Assembly: GCA_030049565.1 (NCBI GenBank)
Contig: JASIKQ010000545.1
Span: 1-7,249 of the forward strand
Length of the DNA stretch: 7,249 nucleotides
Direction of reading: 5' to 3'
From: Candidatus Sulfotelmatobacter sp.
GTDB lineage: Bacteria; Acidobacteriota; Terriglobia; Terriglobales; Acidobacteriaceae
Positions 1 to 5,538 of this stretch are shown here, in pieces. Within the stretch, counting starts at the first letter, position 1, and the number at the start of each line of letters is the position of its first letter. Position numbers and translations under genes: made by a program. The notes beneath the pieces were generated by a model. That model did no database searches, was not told the DNA's origin, and worked only from the letters and a program-made list of their open reading frames with translations.

Positions 1-492
1 GTCCGGACCATGTCTCATCTACTGCATCCGCCGCTGCTGGACGAAGTTGGCCTGCTGTCGGCGCTTTCCTGGTATGTGGAAGGTCTGACCAAGCGCAGCG
101 GAATCCAAACCGCTCTCGAGGTGCAGCCCAAAGAATTCCCCAGGCTCACGGCAGATATGGAAACCGGAGTTTTCCGCATCGTCCAGGAAGCGCTGACCAA
201 CGTCTTCCGCCACTCCGAGGCCACGTGCGTGGAAATTGCGGTGACTCAAAAAGACGGACTGCTGACGGTATCCGTGCGCGACAACGGTAAGGGAATCGCA
301 CCCGACGTAATCGCGTTGAAGCCGGAAAGCGTGGGAGTGGGAATTGGAGGCATGAAGCAGCGCGCGCGGGAACTCGGAGGAGAATTGCAGCTGAGCAATA
401 CCTATCCCGGAACCGCTTTGGAGATCACTATCCCGTGCGGCCCGGCCATGCGCGAACCTGCGGCGCTAGTCGATGCCTGCCCGGGAGATTAG
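1..492 (+). CDS. Sensor histidine kinase, C-terminal part (5' truncated)
   Basis: This is the C-terminal part of a two-component sensor kinase of the NarL/DegS (HisKA_3) type. It would autophosphorylate a histidine and pass the phosphate to a LuxR/NarL-type response regulator. The frame is open from base 1. The ATG at 10 is an internal methionine, because it lies inside the conserved segment SHLLHPPLLDEVGL that normally follows the phospho-histidine helix, so the gene starts upstream of the window. Counting from the first codon, the HATPase domain shows the N-box (EALTN at about 63-67), the ATP-binding G1 box (DNGKGI at about 94-99) and the G2 box (GVGIGGM at about 112-118). The last ~15 residues form a short non-conserved tail. 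The phospho-histidine, sensor domain and partner regulator are outside the window, so the stimulus is unknown. Confidence in the family is high. Confidence 0.93.
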   Translation, partial: VRTMSHLLHPPLLDEVGLLSALSWYVEGLTKRSGIQTALEVQPKEFPRLTADMETGVFRIVQEALTNVFRHSEATCVEIAVTQKDGLLTVSVRDNGKGIAPDVIALKPESVGVGIGGMKQRARELGGELQLSNTYPGTALEITIPCGPAMREPAALVDACPGD

Positions 493-596
493 TGGTTTCC
501 CTTCCCTTTCGATAACGCCAAATCTCCACTGCTCTCGTTGATTCTTTAGGCTCGCATTTCCGTGCGCTTTCACCCTCTATAAAATTCGTTCCCGCA

Positions 597-614
597 ATAC
601 TGCCGGGACAGTAT
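597..614. repeat. Inverted repeat, possible operator
   Basis: The arms ATACTG (597-602) and CAGTAT (609-614) are perfect inverted copies around a 6-base centre. The repeat begins 13 bases after a TATAAAA run (578-584), about where a transcript from that candidate -10 would start, so a regulator-binding site is conceivable. Six-base arms can arise by chance, so this is only a candidate. Confidence 0.25.
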
Positions 615-781
615 CCATCAGGGTTCTGGGCACTAGCAGTACCAGCTGTTCCTAGATTCCGTGACGTACCTCCAGCAACCCTTAGCTGACTTTACAGCCT
701 GAACCGGATGGAACGCCGCTTCTCGCAAAGTTAGTGTTGCCTGAGTAGGAAACTTAAAAATCTGCTCACTTCGAGCACAGA

Positions 782-786
782 AGAGG
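782..786 (+). promoter_or_regulatory. Ribosome binding site of SYLF gene
   Basis: AGAGG lies 6 bases before the ATG at 793. It supports that start, which also places a complete signal peptide at the N-terminus. Confidence 0.6.
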
Positions 787-792
787 TCAGTT

Positions 793-1587
793 ATGAAGAG
801 AATCGGTTGCAAAGCGCCCCTATTTCTTTTGGTGCTCGGGGCGGGTTTGTTGCTCCTGGCCAGCACAACCGCAACATTGTTCGCGCAAGACTCCAAGGCA
901 GACCAAAACAAGTCGGACATCGAAAAGAGGCTGGACGCATCCGCCAAAGTAATGGACGAAGTGATGGCCGTTCCAGACAAAGCGATCCCCGACAAAATCA
1001 TCAAACATGCGAAGTGCATCGCGGTCATCCCATCGATGTTCAAGATTGCTGTGGGTTTTGGCGGGAGCCACGGCAAAGGCGTGGCGACCTGCAGACTACC
1101 CGACGGAAGGTGGAGCGCTCCAGCGCCCCTCTCAGTGACCGGCGGCAGTTGGGGGTTGCAGCTGGGCGGACAAGCTGTGGACCTGGTGCTGCTTTTCATG
1201 AACCAACAGGGTGTCGATCACTTGCTATCGAGCAAATTCAAGATCGGCGCAGACGCTTCCGCGGCGGCCGGCCCGGTCGGGCGTGATGCTGCCGCCGACA
1301 CCGATATAAAGATGAAAGCTGAAATGCTTACTTACTCTCGAGCTCGCGGCTTGTTTGCCGGAGTTGACTTGAGCGGCACCGTGGTCACACAGGACAAGGA
1401 CGAAACCCGGTTGCTCTATGGCGGCAAATTTGTGCCTTTCCCGGACATTCTGGCGGGCAAAGTCGCGCCTCAAGACCGCGAAGCGGCGGCGTTCGTGCAC
1501 ACAATTCGAAAGTACACGGACGAAGTTCAGCAGAAGGGCGAGCTGAAAAAGCCTGAGGCGGGTATTTCGCAATCGGCCAGCCGTTAA
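793..1587 (+). CDS. Secreted SYLF (Ysc84/DUF500) domain protein
   Basis: The product is a 264-residue exported protein with a SYLF-type lipid-binding domain. The family is known for phosphoinositide/lipid binding in eukaryotes; bacterial members are mostly uncharacterised envelope proteins. Residues 1-31 form a signal peptide: basic MKR, a long hydrophobic core, and a likely cleavage after LFA with mature QDS. The domain covers roughly residues 45-245. It starts with a helix containing LDASAKVMDEVM, then the conserved block IPDKIIKHAKCIAVIP (about 65-80), the glycine-rich FGGSHGKGVATCR (about 89-101), GGSWGLQLGGQAVDLVLL (about 117-134), GPVGRDAAADTD (about 160-171), and YSRARGLFAGVDLSG (about 181-195). 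These are hallmark SYLF positions and the length is normal. The gene has its own upstream gap and a downstream hairpin, so it is probably monocistronic. The periplasmic role is unknown. Confidence 0.92.
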   Translation: MKRIGCKAPLFLLVLGAGLLLLASTTATLFAQDSKADQNKSDIEKRLDASAKVMDEVMAVPDKAIPDKIIKHAKCIAVIPSMFKIAVGFGGSHGKGVATCRLPDGRWSAPAPLSVTGGSWGLQLGGQAVDLVLLFMNQQGVDHLLSSKFKIGADASAAAGPVGRDAAADTDIKMKAEMLTYSRARGLFAGVDLSGTVVTQDKDETRLLYGGKFVPFPDILAGKVAPQDREAAAFVHTIRKYTDEVQQKGELKKPEAGISQSASR

Positions 1588-1602
1588 CGTTTCGATGCTT
1601 GC

Positions 1603-1629
1603 GGGTTCGGCTTACCAAAAGCCGAACCC
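1603..1629 (+). terminator. Hairpin terminator after SYLF gene
   Basis: A perfect 11-bp stem, GGGTTCGGCTT (1603-1613) with AAGCCGAACCC (1619-1629), encloses a 5-base ACCAA loop and starts 15 bases after the SYLF stop codon. The position and GC-rich stem fit a terminator. There is no T-run behind it, so it may be a weak or factor-assisted terminator, or an mRNA-stabilising 3' hairpin. Confidence 0.6.
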
Positions 1630-1664
1630 ACCTTCCAGACGCTGACTGCAACTAATGTGTGATC

Positions 1665-1669
1665 GGAGG
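1665..1669 (+). promoter_or_regulatory. Ribosome binding site deciding a TTG start
   Basis: GGAGG sits 5 bases before the TTG at 1675. It is the only strong Shine-Dalgarno match in this gap and points to the TTG-started DUF3309-like frame. The GTG at 1659 lies upstream of this site and opens a different, unconvincing frame. Confidence 0.7.
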
Positions 1670-1674
1670 TTCAT

Positions 1675-1827
1675 TTGGGGACAATTCTTCTTGTAATTCT
1701 GATTTTGCTGTTGCTGGGCGCTTTGCCAACCTGGCCTTACAGCAGATCCTGGGGCTACTACCCGAGCGGCGGACTGGGATTGATCGTCGTGGTTCTGATC
1801 GTGCTGCTTCTGGCGGGCCGATTATGA
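1675..1827 (+). CDS. DUF3309-like small membrane protein, TTG start
   Basis: This is a 50-residue, very hydrophobic protein of unknown function. It resembles the small DUF3309 family, whose members are about 50 residues long and share a pattern of hydrophobic helix, then ALPTWPYSRSWGYYPSGGLG, then hydrophobic helix. Here residues 2-17 (GTILLVILILLLLGAL) form the first membrane segment. The conserved tryptophan/glycine loop lies at about 18-35, and the second segment at about 34-48 ends in GRL. The start is TTG with a GGAGG site 5 bases upstream; there is no in-frame ATG. It sits between the hairpin after the SYLF gene and the TonB-family gene, 64 bases before the latter. Family assignment is from recalled pattern. 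The function is not known. Confidence 0.85.
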   Translation: MGTILLVILILLLLGALPTWPYSRSWGYYPSGGLGLIVVVLIVLLLAGRL

Positions 1828-1880
1828 GTCCTGAAGCATTCGCAATATTTGTGTTTTCCTGGCGATGGGTACCGATTTTT

Positions 1881-1886
1881 TAGGAG
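1881..1886 (+). promoter_or_regulatory. Ribosome binding site of TonB-family gene
   Basis: TAGGAG lies 5 bases before the ATG at 1892. The alternative in-frame ATG at 1865 has no purine-rich site upstream, so 1892 is the preferred start. Confidence 0.7.
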
Positions 1887-1891
1887 CGTCA

Positions 1892-2866
1892 ATGCCGAAT
1901 CAACCGAGTTCGCGACACACGGCAAATTCTTTTTTCCCGTTCTCTTCGTCTGCAGTTCTCGATGCTCCACGCGGTGATCGTGCAAGAACGGCTCGCAGTA
2001 GCAGAGAAGGTTCTGAGAGGAGAGTAGCGGCTCCAGAGGCAATCTGGGGGCAATTCAATAATTACCGCTCAGATGGGCTGAAGTGGTCGGCAGGAATTCA
2101 CGTCGTAGTGGTCGGCTTGCTGCTTTCGAGCGCATTGATCGGTCCTAAAGTGGTGCAACAGGTGCAAAAGCACGAGGTCGTTACGCTGATTGCGCCTTCG
2201 CCGGATACGTATGCTCTGCCCGTCGCCAAGAAAATCGCCAGTGGCGGCGGCGGTGGCGGAGACCGTGACAAGATTCAAGCTCCCAAGGGAGAATTGCCCA
2301 AGCCTGCGCTGCAACAGATCACGCCGCCAGCCATCGTTCTTCATAACGAACACCCCAAGCTCGCGGTGGCTCCGACGGTCGTGGTGCCTCCGCAGATTCA
2401 CGTAGCCGCGAATCATATGCCGAATCTTGGCGTCCCATCGGCGGCGCTCATTCCTTCAGCTCCGCCTTCTAACGGCATCGGATCAGGCGGCGGCATTGGC
2501 TCGGGATCGGGCGGTGGTGTAGGCGTTGGTCATGGCCCTGGGGTGGGCGTTGGCAGCGGCGGTGGAATCGGCGGAGGAGTCTATAAAGTCGGCGGCGGAA
2601 TTTCTGCGCCGGAGGCGATCTCGACTCCCGATCCCACCTACACCGAAGAAGCGCGCAACGCAAAGACGCAGGGCACCTGCATTCTCTGGCTGATTGTCGA
2701 TGATCAGGGGAATCCGCGTGACATCCGCGTAGTCCGCGGCCTGGGCTTTGGCTTGGACGCGAAAGCAATCGCGGCCGTCAAGCAATGGCGCTTTCATCCG
2801 GCAATGAAGGACGGGCATCCAGTGAACGTGCAAATCAGCGTGGAAGTGGGATTCCGCCTCTATTAG
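1892..2866 (+). CDS. TonB family protein with glycine-rich spacer
   Basis: This 324-residue protein is of the TonB energy-transducer type. It would be anchored in the inner membrane and reach across the periplasm to outer-membrane receptors or transporters. Residues 1-64 are a polar, probably cytoplasmic segment, which is longer than in classical TonB. A single membrane helix follows at about 65-85 (WSAGIHVVVVGLLLSSALIG). Next come a proline/valine-containing stretch and a strongly glycine-rich segment at about 195-230. The TonB C-terminal domain occupies about 242-324, with PDPTYTEEAR, the β-strand ILWLIVDDQGNPRDIRVVRGLG, the helix DAKAIAAVKQWRFHPA and a final VQISVEVGFRLY. This looks like the acidobacterial form, in which the usual Pro-Lys spacer is replaced by glycine. 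No ExbB/ExbD genes are adjacent. The ATG at 1865 would add nine residues but lacks a ribosome site. The substrate is unknown. Confidence 0.88.
   Translation: MPNQPSSRHTANSFFPFSSSAVLDAPRGDRARTARSSREGSERRVAAPEAIWGQFNNYRSDGLKWSAGIHVVVVGLLLSSALIGPKVVQQVQKHEVVTLIAPSPDTYALPVAKKIASGGGGGGDRDKIQAPKGELPKPALQQITPPAIVLHNEHPKLAVAPTVVVPPQIHVAANHMPNLGVPSAALIPSAPPSNGIGSGGGIGSGSGGGVGVGHGPGVGVGSGGGIGGGVYKVGGGISAPEAISTPDPTYTEEARNAKTQGTCILWLIVDDQGNPRDIRVVRGLGFGLDAKAIAAVKQWRFHPAMKDGHPVNVQISVEVGFRLY
2474..2581 (+). repeat. Glycine-rich low-complexity coding repeat
   Basis: GGC/GGT/GGA-rich DNA inside the TonB-family gene encodes about 36 residues that are mostly Gly, with Ser, Val and Ile at intervals (GIGSGGG, GVGVG and similar units). 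It is an imperfect repeat. Its length may vary between related strains by slippage, which is an inference. Confidence 0.75.
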
Positions 2867-2988
2867 CACTTCAGCATGCTGCTGGGAGTGCCGCTGCACG
2901 TCACGATTTGCAGTTTAACGGCAACTGAATAACGCTGCCGTTACCAATTTCGGTGGTCGGACAGTTTGCGAGATACGCTCCGGATACC

Positions 2989-3006
2989 CCTATTCATAGG
3001 TTTTTT
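2989..3006 (+). terminator. Weak T-tailed hairpin
   Basis: CCTA (2989-2992) pairs with TAGG (2997-3000) around TTCA, followed directly by six Ts (3001-3006). The stem is only four pairs and AT-containing, so it would terminate poorly. It may be a partial terminator for the TonB-family transcript, or chance. Confidence 0.3.
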
Positions 3007-3046
3007 CACGCCTCCGCAAAACCCTTCGTCCAATAAATTTCTGAAT

Positions 3047-3072
3047 AATCCGAGTATCTCGGATTTGTTTTT
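3047..3072 (+). terminator. Rho-independent terminator upstream of sigma gene
   Basis: AATCCGAG (3047-3054) and CTCGGATT (3058-3065) form a perfect 8-bp stem with a TAT loop, followed by TGTTTTT (3066-3072). The T-run orientation fits + strand transcripts. It lies 181 bases beyond the TonB-family stop codon and would separate that gene from the sigma factor. Alternatively, it ends a small RNA encoded between 2867 and 3046. Confidence 0.8.
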
Positions 3073-3212
3073 CCCTAAATTCTCCTTACAGCAAGTCTGG
3101 CAAACAATTACAGGAGCATCCTGATGGGCCGATTGCCGCACTGTCGCTAGTCTCGGGGTGGTAGTTAATGCTCTCGAAAGCAGCCAGAGCAGCCAACGCC
3201 CAGCTTTCACAG

Positions 3213-3218
3213 AAGGAG
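3213..3218 (+). promoter_or_regulatory. Ribosome binding site of sigma factor (GTG start)
   Basis: AAGGAG lies 7 bases before the GTG at 3226. This strong match fixes a GTG start for the sigma factor. Confidence 0.75.
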
Positions 3219-3225
3219 AAATAAA

Positions 3226-3936
3226 GTGGCGACTTGCGCGATTTCCGCGACAGAGACCAATTTGATTCCGGCAGTAAAGGACAGCAATCCCACCACCGAA
3301 TCGGAACGCAGCCTCGTGCAGCGGGCCCAGCAGGGCGATGAACAGGCCTTTGCCGCATTGTTTCAAAGTCACAAGAAGCGCGTCTACTCGGTTTGCCTGC
3401 TGATGACGAAAGATGTAGCCGAAGCCGAGGATCTCACGCAGGAAGCCTTCATGCAGGTGTTCCGCTCGGTCGGTTCCTTCCGTGGCGATTCCGCATTTTC
3501 GACCTGGCTTTATCGCATCGCAGTGAACACGGTGCTGATGAAGTTGCGCCGCCGCAAAGCGCCGCCCATCGTCTCGCTCGATGAGCCAGTTTCCTCAGAA
3601 TCGCCATCCCTGCGCCGCGACGTGGGAAGAGCGGATTTGAACCTCAGCGGCGCCGTCGATCGCATTGCCCTACGCCGCGCCATGCAGGACTTGCCGGAAG
3701 GATGCCGGCAGATTTTCGCGCTCCACGAGGTGGAAGGCTATCAGCATCATGAGATCGCGAAAATGCTCGATTGCTCAGTTGGCAATTCCAAATCGCAATT
3801 GCACAAGGCCAAAATGAAGATGCGCGATTTGCTCTTTCCGAAGCGCGGGATTCTGCGCCGTTCCTCGGCCAGCCTCGCCCGCTCGGCATCGTCTGGCAGA
3901 AACGGTCAACGCCCGCAGCTTTCCAGTGTTGCATAA
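3226..3936 (+). CDS. ECF-type RNA polymerase sigma factor
   Basis: This 236-residue sigma-70 protein of the extracytoplasmic-function class would direct RNA polymerase to a specific promoter set. After about 27 variable residues, region 2 spans about 28-110: LVQRAQQGDEQAFAALFQ, the core-binding helix, DVAEAEDLTQEAFMQVFRS (2.2), and FRGDSAFSTWLYRIAVNTV (2.3-2.4). A linker follows at about 111-142. Region 4 covers about 143-206, with MQDLPEGCRQIFALHEVEGYQHHEIAKMLDCSVGNSKSQLHKAK as the helix-turn-helix for the -35 element. A basic, serine-rich tail of about 30 residues extends beyond the usual end. There is no region 3. The start is GTG with a strong ribosome site. The gene is separated upstream by a terminator and followed after 71 bases by the nucleotidyltransferase-like gene. 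No anti-sigma gene (zinc-binding or membrane type) is next to it, so its control is unclear. Confidence 0.95.
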   Translation: MATCAISATETNLIPAVKDSNPTTESERSLVQRAQQGDEQAFAALFQSHKKRVYSVCLLMTKDVAEAEDLTQEAFMQVFRSVGSFRGDSAFSTWLYRIAVNTVLMKLRRRKAPPIVSLDEPVSSESPSLRRDVGRADLNLSGAVDRIALRRAMQDLPEGCRQIFALHEVEGYQHHEIAKMLDCSVGNSKSQLHKAKMKMRDLLFPKRGILRRSSASLARSASSGRNGQRPQLSSVA

Positions 3937-3958
3937 CGGCGTAAGCCAGGGACCGCGC

Positions 3959-3979
3959 ATGGGGGCGGAAATACCCCAT
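3959..3979 (+). promoter_or_regulatory. Hairpin in leader of the nucleotidyltransferase-like gene
   Basis: ATGGGG (3959-3964) and CCCCAT (3974-3979) form a 6-bp, GC-rich stem with a 9-base loop in the 71-base gap after the sigma gene. No T-run follows, so it is not a standard terminator. It could be an intercistronic processing or stability element. Evidence is limited to the fold. Confidence 0.3.
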
Positions 3980-4007
3980 AGAAAATAGTGAGGAAAGGAC
4001 AAAGTCT

Positions 4008-5096
4008 GTGGGGCTAGGAGTGATCGTGGTATTTGCAGCGGACCGGGAGTGCGGTTTCTTATCTGCTCCGCACCAACCTGCGCAGGAAACTTTTCTGGGA
4101 CGGCCGCTGGCGTGCGTTGAAATTCTCGGCCGCACCATGGTTGAACGCACGGTTGAACAGTTTTTTCAAGCCGACGTGGAACTGATAACCGTACTTGCTC
4201 CCGTGGCTTTTTCGCGCTGCCTGCCTCCTCTTTATCGCCCAAATCGCACACTCAAAGTGAAGCTGACCAACGACATCGGATCGGCGATCAGGCGCACCCT
4301 GAACGAATATTCGCAAAACGGGATCGAACATTGCTTTGTGGTCTCGGGCAGTGTCTACACGGAAACCGATCTTCTGGATTTCTTTTTCTTTCTTCGAGAG
4401 GCGAAGCGCTCGGTTTCGCGCGCCGCCGATCAGGACGGTCCTCTTGATATGTGGGTTGTGGATACCGAGAAGGGATCGCGCTGTGATGCCGAGAGCTTGC
4501 TGGTGGGACGGGGGATTAATTCATACCTGATTGGAGGGTACGTGCGCCGGCTGGACTATCCCTGTGACTTGCGCCGTCTGATTGCCGACACACTGAGCGG
4601 ACATTGTTCGATGCGGCCCTCGGGCCGCGAAGTAAAACCTGGGATTTGGATCGAAGAGGGGGCCGAAGTTGACCGTCGCGCGCGCATTGTCTCCCCAGCC
4701 TACATCGGGGGGGATTCTAGAGTGCAAGAGGACGCTTTGATCACACGCTGCAGCAGCATCGAACGAAACTGCCGGGTGGACTATGGCACCGTGATCGAAG
4801 ACAGTTCAATCCTGGCCAACACCTCCGTCGGCATATGGCTTGACGTGCGCCATGCCATTGCCTGCGGTGATAAGCTCTTCAGCCTTGCGCACGACGTCGC
4901 GGTTGAAGTTTCTGATCCCAGCGTTTTGCAGTCGACTGCCAATGCGGCTCGCGAAGCAGCGCTGAGAGATGTGGAGTTCATTGGCCCGGACGAGCAAGCG
5001 CAGGCCGAGGAAGTGCCGCTGTTGCCTGTGGTTGCGCAGGAAGAAACGCGGGCACAGACAAAGTGGCAACTGGGAGCTAATTTTATTCAGGGGTGA
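4008..5096 (+). CDS. Nucleotidyltransferase-like/left-handed β-helix protein, catalytic motifs missing
   Basis: The protein has 362 residues. Its N-terminal half resembles the NDP-sugar pyrophosphorylase fold and its C-terminal part a hexapeptide left-handed β-helix. A hydrophobic first strand (GVIVVFAADRE, 4-14) stands where these enzymes have L-A-x-G-x-G-T-R, but that nucleotide-binding loop is absent. Where the metal-binding NGD is expected there is VVSGSVYTETDL (111-122), so the Asp is missing. The segment LGRTMVERTVEQFFQADVELITVLAP (40-65) matches the usual P-x-x-x-x-x-L-x-x-x-G-I-x-x-I region. Hexapeptide-like turns run from about 211 to 288 (IWIEEGAEVDRRARIVSPAYIGG, CSSIERNCRVDYGTVIEDSSILANTSVG). 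The tail after about 305 is acidic and probably disordered. It starts at GTG with AGGA 8 bases upstream. The GTG at 4026 also has a TAGGAG site but would remove the first β-strand. The STAS gene begins 6 bases after its stop. Active enzyme or pseudoenzyme scaffold is undecided; sequence suggests the latter. Confidence 0.8.
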   Translation: MGLGVIVVFAADRECGFLSAPHQPAQETFLGRPLACVEILGRTMVERTVEQFFQADVELITVLAPVAFSRCLPPLYRPNRTLKVKLTNDIGSAIRRTLNEYSQNGIEHCFVVSGSVYTETDLLDFFFFLREAKRSVSRAADQDGPLDMWVVDTEKGSRCDAESLLVGRGINSYLIGGYVRRLDYPCDLRRLIADTLSGHCSMRPSGREVKPGIWIEEGAEVDRRARIVSPAYIGGDSRVQEDALITRCSSIERNCRVDYGTVIEDSSILANTSVGIWLDVRHAIACGDKLFSLAHDVAVEVSDPSVLQSTANAAREAALRDVEFIGPDEQAQAEEVPLLPVVAQEETRAQTKWQLGANFIQG

Positions 5097-5102
5097 GATG
5101 AA

Positions 5103-5507
5103 ATGCATCAGAGCAGTCCGGTAACGGTAATGGAAGTACCCGCAATACTGAACGATGTGGAGGGCCAGTCCTTATGGCAGGAAGTGCAGCCACTGCTGGA
5201 TAGCGATCGTCCTTGTCTGGTTTTGGATTGCTCACAACTTCAACACGTCGACAGCGCCGGAATCGAGGTGTTGTTGCGATGCATGGAAGAGGCGATGAAG
5301 CGCGACGGAGACGTGAAGCTGGCGGCCGTTTCGCCCGCCTGCGCTGCGATTCTGGAGCTCATGCGCGTCGATCGCGTGTTTGAAATCTTCAGCACCGCTC
5401 AGGAAGCGGTACGAAGCTTCCGCGCGCCAGGCTCGATTGAGGCTCCGGTCGCGCTGCCCTGGTATTCGGAGCTCGGCGGGCTCGGCGCACTCAAAGCCGC
5501 CAGCTAA
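5103..5507 (+). CDS. STAS-domain protein (anti-sigma factor antagonist type)
   Basis: This 134-residue cytoplasmic protein consists of one STAS domain, the fold of SpoIIAA/RsbV-type anti-anti-sigma factors. The domain covers about residues 6-108: strand VTVMEVPAILNDVEGQSLWQEVQPLL, strand CLVLDCSQLQHVDSAGIEVLLRCMEEA, then DVKLAAVSPACAAILELMRVDRVFEIF. Ser51 in the DSAGI motif is the residue that partner serine kinases phosphorylate in the family. A 25-residue tail ending LGGLGALKAAS is extra. Its ATG at 5103 follows the preceding stop by 6 bases, with AGGGGTG (5089-5095) as ribosome site, so it is almost certainly co-transcribed and probably works with the nucleotidyltransferase-like protein. 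No RsbW-like kinase lies in the window; the kinase at position 1 is of the two-component type. Whether it controls the nearby sigma factor is speculation, since ECF factors are not usually run by this partner switch. Confidence 0.9.
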   Translation: MHQSSPVTVMEVPAILNDVEGQSLWQEVQPLLDSDRPCLVLDCSQLQHVDSAGIEVLLRCMEEAMKRDGDVKLAAVSPACAAILELMRVDRVFEIFSTAQEAVRSFRAPGSIEAPVALPWYSELGGLGALKAAS

Positions 5508-5538
5508 CGCAAATTTTTTCATCGCCACGGGGGTCAGG

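Larger units (their letters stand above)
493..792. other. 300-base intergenic region
   Basis: I see no credible gene here on either strand; the minus-strand reading frame crossing it is a shadow of the SYLF gene. The stretch probably carries the promoter for the SYLF gene at 793. A TATAAAA run at 578-584 could be a -10 element, but no good -35 hexamer sits at the right distance. An inverted repeat at 597-614 lies just downstream of it. There is no clear terminator for the kinase gene. Confidence 0.5.
2867..3225. other. 359-base intergenic region with several hairpins
   Basis: No credible gene is seen; minus-strand reading frames here only run out of the sigma-factor gene as shadows. The stretch holds an 8-bp inverted repeat without a T-run (arms TAACGGCA 2916-2923 and TGCCGTTA 2936-2943), a short T-tailed hairpin (2989-3006) and a strong terminator (3047-3072). 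About 150 bases of leader before the sigma factor follow, which should contain its promoter. I could not pick a convincing -35/-10 pair there. Confidence 0.6.

Noticed and set aside
633..1199. 188-residue minus-strand reading frame opposite the SYLF gene
   Set aside because: It is mostly a shadow of the SYLF coding sequence, has no recognisable domain and no convincing ribosome site.
1659..1883. 74-residue GTG-started frame
   Set aside because: It overlaps the TTG-started DUF3309-like gene in another phase, starts upstream of the GGAGG site and shows no family-like sequence.
3644..4251. Two minus-strand reading frames (168 and 158 residues) across the sigma and nucleotidyltransferase-like genes
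   Set aside because: They lie opposite two clear + strand genes, are rich in Arg/Pro/Ser as expected of shadows, and have no domain signature.
5475..5519. GGCGG/CCGCC pairing followed by six Ts as a terminator after the STAS gene
   Set aside because: The loop is long (17 bases) and the T-run starts 12 bases after the stem, so it does not fit a Rho-independent terminator.
5380..5538. N-terminal extension of the small secreted protein back to 5380
   Set aside because: It overlaps the STAS gene in another phase and would bury the signal peptide found at 5539.
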